NCBI RefSeq assembly: GCF_039544165.1
Contig: NZ_BAABLD010000008.1
Span: 744,001 to 808,000, forward strand
DNA from: Viridibacterium curvum
Lineage (GTDB): Bacteria > Pseudomonadota > Gammaproteobacteria > Burkholderiales > Rhodocyclaceae
Reading direction: 5' to 3'
Length of the DNA stretch: 64,000 bases
The notes under the pieces were generated by a model. That model ran no database searches. It was given only the letters and a program-made list of their open reading frames with translations, and was not told the origin of the DNA. The translations under genes were made by a program, and so were the position numbers. Positions 59,008 through 64,000 of this stretch are shown piece after piece (the stretch's first letter is position 1; each line of letters starts with the position of its first letter).

Positions 59008-60357
59008 CTACTTTCCGATGCAGAAACGCGAAAAGATGACGCCGAGCAGATCGTCAGCGCCGAACTCGCCCGTGATGCTGTTCACCGCATCCTGGGCCAG
59101 ACGCAATTCTTCCGCCATCAGTTCCAGCTGTGTCGTACTGATCGCCGCTTGCCTGATGTGACGCAAACCTTGTTCAAGCGCTTGCAGGTGTCGCTCGCGA
59201 GCAAGGATCACATCTTCGCTGCGACCCTCCCAGCCCGCGATCCTCAGCAGGGCTGTGCGCAGCAGTTCGACCCCTTCGCCCGACTTGGCCGAGAGATGAA
59301 TCGCCGCACCATCCGGCAGGGTCTCGGTCGAGGCTGGCTCCGCCGTCAGGTCACTCTTGTTGAACACCCAGATCACCGGCACGCCCGCGGGCAGCCGGGC
59401 ATCAATGGCATGGTCTTCAACCGTAATGCCATGGCGCGCATCAACCAGCCGCAGGATCACATCGGCCTGCTCTATCTCCTTCCACGACCGACCGATGCCG
59501 ATCTGCTCGACCTCGTTGTCAGTCTCGCGCAGACCGGCCGTGTCGATGATGTGCAGGGGGATACCCTCGATCTGGATTGCCTCGCGCAGCACGTCACGGG
59601 TCGTGCCGGCATGGTCGGTCACGATGGCGCGATCCTCACCAGTCAGGCAATTAAGCAAGCTGCTCTTGCCCACATTGGGCTGACCTGCCAGCACCACCTG
59701 CAAACCATTGCGCAGCAGGCTACCCTGACGCGCCCGACCGAGAAGCCTGTCGAGTTCCTCGTCGAGTCGTGCGAGCTTGCCGAAGGCATTGGCCGCTTCG
59801 AGGAAGTCGATCTCTTCCTCAGGGAAATCCAGCGTCGCCTCAACCAGCATGCGCAGGTCCACGAGGCGATCCCGCCAGTCATGCACCGAGCGCGAAAATT
59901 GACCAGACAGGGAACGCTGGGCCGAGCGGGCAGCGGCCTGGGTACTGGCGTCGATGAGGTCGATGACGCCCTCAGCCTGAGCCAGATCGAGCTTGCCGTT
60001 GAGAAAGGCACGCCGGGTGAACTCACCCGGTTCAGCCAGCCGCGCACCCAGCTGCAGACAGCGCGACAACAGCATCTGCATGACCACCGGGCCGCCGTGG
60101 CCCTGCAGTTCCAGGACGTCTTCGCCCGTGTAGGAATTCGGGCCAGGGAAGAAAAGAAGAAGCCCCTCGTCGAGCACGCTGCCGTCCTCATCAAGGAATC
60201 GGGCAAGACTCGCCACGCGGGGCCTGGGATCACTGCTGCGCCCGGTCAGTTGCCGGGCAAAGGGGGCCAGATTGCCACCCGAGATACGCACCACGCCAAC
60301 GCCCCCGCGACCGGGTGGCGTGGCAATGGCAGCGATGGTGCTACTTGGACTGGGCAC
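59008..60357 (-). CDS. mnmE: tRNA modification GTPase MnmE
   Basis: The 449-residue protein has the N-terminal IAAIATPPGRGGVGVVRISG, a GTPase domain with GQPNVGKSSLLNCLTG, DHAGTTRD, DTAG and NKSD boxes, and the C-terminal CIGK with the essential Cys. It works with MnmG on wobble uridines. The start is a GTG at 60357, within the yidC 3' end (17-nt overlap), because it sits directly before the conserved N-terminus. The order yidC-mnmE is conserved; mnmG is 15 kb away. Confidence 0.96.
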   Translation of the reverse strand: MPSPSSTIAAIATPPGRGGVGVVRISGGNLAPFARQLTGRSSDPRPRVASLARFLDEDGSVLDEGLLLFFPGPNSYTGEDVLELQGHGGPVVMQMLLSRCLQLGARLAEPGEFTRRAFLNGKLDLAQAEGVIDLIDASTQAAARSAQRSLSGQFSRSVHDWRDRLVDLRMLVEATLDFPEEEIDFLEAANAFGKLARLDEELDRLLGRARQGSLLRNGLQVVLAGQPNVGKSSLLNCLTGEDRAIVTDHAGTTRDVLREAIQIEGIPLHIIDTAGLRETDNEVEQIGIGRSWKEIEQADVILRLVDARHGITVEDHAIDARLPAGVPVIWVFNKSDLTAEPASTETLPDGAAIHLSAKSGEGVELLRTALLRIAGWEGRSEDVILARERHLQALEQGLRHIRQAAISTTQLELMAEELRLAQDAVNSITGEFGADDLLGVIFSRFCIGK

Positions 60358-62002
60358 CTTCGATGGACTTCGTGATGTACCACTGCTGGCCGATCGACAA
60401 CACGTTGTTGACGACCCAGTACAACACCAGCCCGGACGGCATCCACAGGAACATGACACCGAAGATCAGCGGCATGGCCAGCATCATCTTCGCCTGCATG
60501 GGATCCGGCGGCGTCGGGTTGAGCTTGGTCTGGATGAACATGCTGATGGCCATCAGCACGGGCAGCACGTAGAAAGGGTCCATGGCCGACAGGTCATGAA
60601 TCCACGCCAGCCAGGGTGCCTGGCGCATTTCCACCGCGCCCAGCAGCACCCAGTAGAGCGCCATGAACACCGGGATCTGCACGAGGATGGGCAGGCAACC
60701 ACCCATGGGATTGACCTTCTCCGTCTTGTAGAGCTGCATCATTTCCTGATTCAGCTTCATGCGGTCGTCTTTGTAACGATCCTGCAGCGCCTTCATCTTC
60801 GGCATCAGCGTCTTCATCTTCGCCATCGACTTGTAGCTGGCCGCCGACAGCGGGAAGAACACCGCCTTGATCAGCACCGTCAGCAGGATGATGGCCCAGC
60901 CCCAGTTACCGACGATGCCGTGGATGAACGAGAGCAGCATGAACAGCGGCACGGCGATCAGCGTCACCCAGCCGTAGTCCACCACCAGATCCAGGCCCGG
61001 TGCGATTTCCTTGAGCTTCTTCTGCTCCTGCGGACCGACATACAGCGGCATGTCGATCTTCGCACTCTGGCCAGCTGCCACGTTCACCGGCAGCTTCACG
61101 CCCGTGCCGAAGAAACCATCGGACAGCTTGCGGTTGAAATAGGTGCGCTCAACACCTTGCTGCGGCACGTACGCACTGACGAAATAGTGCTGCACCATCG
61201 CGACCCAACCGTCTTTCGTCGTCACATCGCCAGCCTTTTCCTTGCCCTTGGCGATATCGTCAAAACTCACCTTCTGAAATTTCTTCTCTTCGGTGTAGTG
61301 CGCCGGACCGGTGTAGGTCGACACGCCACCAAAGAAACCACCCGTGTGCTCGGCCGCCTTGTCGTCACGTGCCAGTTCGAAGTAAGCCTGTGTAGCCAGC
61401 GGCGCACTGCCGCCATTGTTCACTTCGTAACTTACGTCGATGAGGTAGCTACCACGACGGAAAGTCAGCACCTTGGTGACCGCCACACCATTGACGGGTT
61501 GGGCAGCCAACTTCAGCTGCACGGTGTCCTGGCCTTCTGCGAGCGTCAGAGCCTGGGTCGGCAGGGCGAACACCGTACGGTGGTTGGGCAAACCTTCGCT
61601 GGCCAGACCGCTACGCGCCACGTAGGTGTGGGTCTTGCCATCGTCCAGCACGGTGAAGTTCTGCGACTTGTCTTCCGTCGCTTTGTGCTTCAGCAACTCA
61701 ATACGAACAATGTCGCCACCAAGAGCCGACACTTCAGCACGTACCAGATCGGTCGTCACCACGGCACGCGGTGCGGTCTTGTAGTCCATCACAGCGCCAC
61801 TTGGCGCTGCAGCAGTGGCCGTTGCAGCAGCACCGCTGGAAGCGGCACTGGCAGCCGGGGCCGAAGCACTGCCCGGCGCCACCGAACTGGTCGTGGAAGC
61901 AGTCACCGGTGGCCTGTTGTAGATCTGCCAGTTCTGCCACAGGATGAAACAGGAAGCCGTGAAAATCACGGTCAACACAATGCGTTTGAAGTCCATCTGC
62001 AT
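60341..62002 (-). CDS. yidC: Membrane protein insertase YidC
   Basis: The 553-residue protein has an N-terminal transmembrane helix, a Ser/Ala-rich linker, and a large periplasmic beta domain (about 90-330). The five-helix insertase core at the C-terminus has PLSAASYKSMAKMKTLMPKM and PVFMALYWVLLGAVEMR. It inserts proteins into the inner membrane with or without Sec. Length matches proteobacterial YidC. It is followed by mnmE (17-nt overlap) and preceded by yidD. Confidence 0.97.
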   Translation of the reverse strand: MQMDFKRIVLTVIFTASCFILWQNWQIYNRPPVTASTTSSVAPGSASAPAASAASSGAAATATAAAPSGAVMDYKTAPRAVVTTDLVRAEVSALGGDIVRIELLKHKATEDKSQNFTVLDDGKTHTYVARSGLASEGLPNHRTVFALPTQALTLAEGQDTVQLKLAAQPVNGVAVTKVLTFRRGSYLIDVSYEVNNGGSAPLATQAYFELARDDKAAEHTGGFFGGVSTYTGPAHYTEEKKFQKVSFDDIAKGKEKAGDVTTKDGWVAMVQHYFVSAYVPQQGVERTYFNRKLSDGFFGTGVKLPVNVAAGQSAKIDMPLYVGPQEQKKLKEIAPGLDLVVDYGWVTLIAVPLFMLLSFIHGIVGNWGWAIILLTVLIKAVFFPLSAASYKSMAKMKTLMPKMKALQDRYKDDRMKLNQEMMQLYKTEKVNPMGGCLPILVQIPVFMALYWVLLGAVEMRQAPWLAWIHDLSAMDPFYVLPVLMAISMFIQTKLNPTPPDPMQAKMMLAMPLIFGVMFLWMPSGLVLYWVVNNVLSIGQQWYITKSIEGAQSK

Positions 62003-62064
62003 GATGAGATCAGATCAGGGAAAGGGAAGAAGACGAAAGAGGGAAGGCGCGACAGCAAACCTTG

Positions 62065-62274
62065 TCAGGGAACCGGATCATAGCCCCCCGCTGACCAGGG
62101 GTGGCAGCGCGATATGCGCCTGACCGCCAACCAGCTGCCGCGCAGAGCGCCATGGCGCTCAATGGCTTCCAGCGCATAGGACGAACAACCCGGGTGGAAG
62201 CGGCATTGCCGCCCCAGCCAGGGACTGACGAAAAACCTGTAGAAGGAAATCAGGCCACGCAGAACGGATTTCAA
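62065..62274 (-). CDS. yidD: Membrane protein insertion efficiency factor YidD
   Basis: The 69-residue protein shows the YidD pattern: LISFYRFFVSPWLGRQCRFH, PGCSSYALEAIERHG and CHPWSAGGYDPVP. It helps insertion of membrane proteins near YidC. The start is TTG at 62274, overlapping the rnpA stop (TTGA), the common arrangement for this gene. It is followed by yidC after a 62-nt gap. Confidence 0.95.
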   Translation of the reverse strand: MKSVLRGLISFYRFFVSPWLGRQCRFHPGCSSYALEAIERHGALRGSWLAVRRISRCHPWSAGGYDPVP

Positions 62275-62627
62275 CGTGGCAGCCTCGCAAACAGCGACGC
62301 AATGTCCTCACGCAGTTCCGTACGCGTTGCCGCGTCGGTCTTCTGTGCAAGACGCAAAGCCAGATCATGGCTGGGCAAGGTGTCAGCAATATGGCGGAAA
62401 TGCTCGCGCGCCAGGCGCTTGAGCAGATTGCGGGTGACAGCACGTTTGGCCATCTTGCGCGACATCACAAGACCCAGACGAGCCATCGCCAGCTTGTTCG
62501 GCATGAAGTGCAGAACAAAGTAACGCCCACGAATGCTGCGCCGGAAAGTAAAAACGGATGAATACTCATCCGTTTTTCGCACGCGACGTTCGGCTGGAAA
62601 GCCCGAAGAAACTGATTCGCCGCTCAT
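62271..62627 (-). CDS. rnpA: Ribonuclease P protein component
   Basis: The 118-residue basic protein contains the RnpA motif KMAKRAVTRNLLKRLARE and the preceding MARLGLVMSRK strand. It binds the P RNA to process tRNA 5' ends. It lies between rpmH and yidD, which is the universal order, and its stop overlaps the yidD TTG start. Confidence 0.95.
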   Translation of the reverse strand: MSGESVSSGFPAERRVRKTDEYSSVFTFRRSIRGRYFVLHFMPNKLAMARLGLVMSRKMAKRAVTRNLLKRLAREHFRHIADTLPSHDLALRLAQKTDAATRTELREDIASLFARLPR

Positions 62628-62669
62628 CTGAGACCAGTCGGACTGGACAAGCCAGACACGACCAGAAAC

Positions 62670-62804
62670 TTAGACGGACAGACGATGACGGCCCTTGGCG
62701 CGACGGGCAGCAATCACCTTGCGACCGCCACGGGTAGCCTGGCGGACGAGGAAACCGTGGGTGCGCTTGCGACGGACCACGGACGGTTGATAAGTACGCT
62801 TCAT
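62670..62804 (-). CDS. rpmH: 50S ribosomal protein L34
   Basis: The 44-residue protein MKRTYQPSVVRRKRTHGFLV and onward is a full-length L34, basic and rich in Arg. The ATG at 62804 is the standard start. It is the first gene of the rpmH-rnpA-yidD-yidC-mnmE operon, divergent from dnaA. Confidence 0.97.
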   Translation of the reverse strand: MKRTYQPSVVRRKRTHGFLVRQATRGGRKVIAARRAKGRHRLSV

Positions 62805-62906
62805 GATTCTTCTCGTGTTGACCGGAAACCCGCGATTATCAATAACTTGGCGCTTGCCTGTCAACCACTTGTTAACAATGCCCAAAGGTCGGGAAAGCTT
62901 CGATCC

Positions 62907-62915
62907 TGTGGATAA
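62907..62915 (-). promoter_or_regulatory. DnaA box
   Basis: TGTGGATAA is the exact reverse complement of the DnaA box consensus TTATCCACA. Confidence 0.8.
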
Positions 62916-62933
62916 TTCGTCAGAAAACGCTTA

Positions 62934-62942
62934 TTATCCACA
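62934..62942 (+). promoter_or_regulatory. DnaA box
   Basis: TTATCCACA is a perfect DnaA box, 18 bp from an inverted partner at 62907-62915. The pair faces the dnaA gene and could regulate its transcription as well as replication. Confidence 0.85.
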
Positions 62943-63158
62943 CCTCACAGAGCGGACAGGAACAGGTTTTCTGCCCGGGCCCATGTTTCAACGGCGAACC
63001 CGGCAGTCAGCCACTCAACCGCCAGCCAATCAGGGACGGAGATTCTTCGTATGCAAAGCCTTATCGGCACCATGCATTGCAATCTGCGACGCCGCAAGCG
63101 ATGTCGCCCATCAGAGTCCCGACCGGCCCTGAGTAGTTAATCACCGACCTCCGGTCTC

Positions 63159-63217
63159 CCGGGTCCAACCCGGAAATCCCCGTTTTCAAGCTTCCCGCGC
63201 GGCCAGCTCCGCTGGCC
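63159..63217. repeat. Two hairpins upstream of dnaA
   Basis: CCGGGT (63159-63164) / ACCCGG (63168-63173) and GGCCAGC (63201-63207) / GCTGGCC (63211-63217) are perfect stems with 3-nt loops. They would lie in the dnaA leader and may affect its expression; neither has a U-tract. Confidence 0.5.
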
Positions 63218-63257
63218 CGGTAAGCCCCATTTTCGACACGAATTCCAAAGAACCAAC

Positions 63258-64000
63258 GTGAGCCACGATTTCTGGAACGCCTGTCTGGTCCGGCTTGAAC
63301 AGGAACTGCCACCCCAGCAGTTCAACACCTGGATCCGCGCGCTTGAAGCCGGCGCTGTCGGTCCTGACAGCGCCGAACAGATCAACCTGCTCGCGCCCAA
63401 CCGTTTCGTCCTGCAATGGGTACGCGAGCGCTATCTGCATCGCATCGAGCAGCTGGGCGCCGAGTTCTTCGGCAAACCTGTCGGTATCTCGCTTGAACTT
63501 GGTGGCAAATCACCAAAAAGTGGCGCTAAAGTCACCGAAAGTGCCGGCACAGCACCTGCCGTAGAGCGTCGCAACCTCAAACCGGCAACCAACGGCAGCG
63601 AAACACGCGCCAGGGAAGACGCCGACGACACAGTCGCCAGCGAGCTGTCTTCGGTCAAACCCGCTGAAGTCACCACGCCTGCCATCAGTGCACAGCGCGA
63701 AAAGACCCGCCTCAACCACGATTTCACCTTCGAAACCCTGGTCACCGGCCGTGCCAACGATCTGGCCCGCGCTGCGGCCATGCAGGTGTCTCAGAACCCC
63801 GGCAGCTCTTACAACCCGCTGTTCATCTATGGCGGCGTCGGCCTCGGCAAGACCCACCTTGTGCAGGCCATCGGCAACGAAGTGCTGCGCGACAACCCGC
63901 GCGCCATCGTGCGCTACGTGCACTCCGAGGATTACGTCGCCGACGTCGTGCGTGCCTACCAGCAGAAGAGTTTCGACCAGTTCAAGCGCTACTACCGCTC
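63258..64000 (+). CDS. dnaA: Chromosomal replication initiator DnaA (5' part, truncated by window end)
   Basis: The first 247 codons are present, then the window ends. The N-terminal domain I reads FWNACLVRLEQELPPQQFNTW. A long, poorly conserved Lys/Thr/Ala-rich domain II follows (about 80-150). Domain III begins with FTFETLVTGRANDLARAAA and includes the Walker A box GGVGLGKTHLVQAIG. The start is a GTG at 63258, as is common for this gene. The AAA+ remainder and the DNA-binding domain lie beyond 64000. DnaA opens the replication origin. Confidence 0.95.
   Translation, partial: MSHDFWNACLVRLEQELPPQQFNTWIRALEAGAVGPDSAEQINLLAPNRFVLQWVRERYLHRIEQLGAEFFGKPVGISLELGGKSPKSGAKVTESAGTAPAVERRNLKPATNGSETRAREDADDTVASELSSVKPAEVTTPAISAQREKTRLNHDFTFETLVTGRANDLARAAAMQVSQNPGSSYNPLFIYGGVGLGKTHLVQAIGNEVLRDNPRAIVRYVHSEDYVADVVRAYQQKSFDQFKRYYR

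Larger units (their letters stand above)
62805..63257. promoter_or_regulatory. rpmH-dnaA divergent region, likely origin-proximal
   Basis: This 453-bp region holds no gene. It contains two DnaA boxes in inverted orientation (62907-62915 and 62934-62942) in an AT-rich part, and two strong hairpins near dnaA (63159-63173 and 63201-63217). It must carry the rpmH and dnaA promoters. Two boxes are too few to call oriC here on their own; the origin may extend into or beyond the neighbouring sequence. Confidence 0.6.

Noticed and set aside
60272..62083. A 603-codon open frame on the plus strand over yidC
   Set aside because: It is antisense to clear yidC and mnmE sequence, rich in His and Arg, with no recognisable motif.
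62805..63257. A full replication origin (oriC)
   Set aside because: Only two DnaA boxes and no clear unwinding repeat set were seen, so oriC is not called, although the neighbourhood fits.

Overview
The window is a GC-rich chromosomal segment of a betaproteobacterium, most likely from the Rhodocyclales or a near relative. It comes from the origin-proximal region. The right end carries the conserved block dnaA (cut by the window edge) - rpmH - rnpA - yidD - yidC - mnmE, with two parS-type sites beside it and two DnaA boxes in front of dnaA. The partner block mnmG, rsmG, parA, parB is also present but is broken up. mnmG (42.4-44.3 kb) is about 25 kb from rsmG-parA-parB (14.7-17.7 kb), and a HepT/MntA toxin-antitoxin pair sits between parA and parB. 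The order-level assignment is inferred from gene content and protein style; the origin-proximal location is read directly from the genes.

Layout. 0.1-4.7 kb: a tightly overlapping five-gene operon of an LplT-like transporter/PlsC acyltransferase fusion, two small membrane proteins, an Lgt-fold membrane protein without the usual catalytic histidine, and a radical SAM enzyme with the cysteine architecture of tetraether synthase (Tes/MJ0619). This is the best candidate for an undescribed lipid-modifying system. 5-8 kb: a subtilase lipoprotein coupled to a PrcB-like protein. 8-10.6 kb: a Bcr/CflA exporter, a DUF4197 protein and a membrane protein. 10.7-12.7 kb: pectate lyase plus pectinesterase. 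12.8-14.7 kb: a CadR/PbrR-type regulator with an in-frame amber codon, divergent from a CDF-like metal transporter, then EamA and cupin genes. 14.7-17.7 kb: parB, hepT, mntA, parA, rsmG. 17.8-22 kb: a peptidoglycan-binding protein, a small secreted repeat protein and a NarL-type two-component system. 22-27.8 kb: a light/oxidative-stress style cluster (MerR regulator, HiPIP, rearranged photolyase/cryptochrome, DCC protein, SDR without the catalytic Tyr, DUF3429, anti-sigma and ECF sigma factors). 27.9-32.1 kb: a five-gene overlapping operon of response regulator, sensor kinase, GNAT, GFA and GST genes. 32.1-36.9 kb: an SPFH-domain cluster with a duplicated upstream module. 37-38.3 kb: a helix-turn-helix/aspartate carbamoyltransferase fusion whose promoter is bracketed by a 15-bp inverted repeat.

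38.4-44.3 kb: a small exported protein, two GNATs, an OsmC-YcaO fusion and mnmG. 44.5-46.4 kb: an AraC regulator and a secreted metallo-beta-lactamase-fold hydrolase with two likely AraC half-sites between them. 46.5-52.9 kb: creB, creC, a BchE-family B12-radical SAM gene, creD and a DUF4184 gene. A canonical cre-tag lies before the radical SAM gene and a one-mismatch tag before creD. 53-57.8 kb: a LuxR-type regulator, a large lipoprotein and a PQQ-type sugar dehydrogenase lipoprotein. 57.9-63.3 kb: parS, a TSUP permease, a small protein and the ribosome/membrane biogenesis block leading to dnaA.

No rRNA or tRNA genes, CRISPR arrays, intact insertion sequences or prophage genes were seen. Interspersed palindromic repeats are present, including a miniature element between creB and creC. 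All functional calls come from reading sequence motifs, without database searches.
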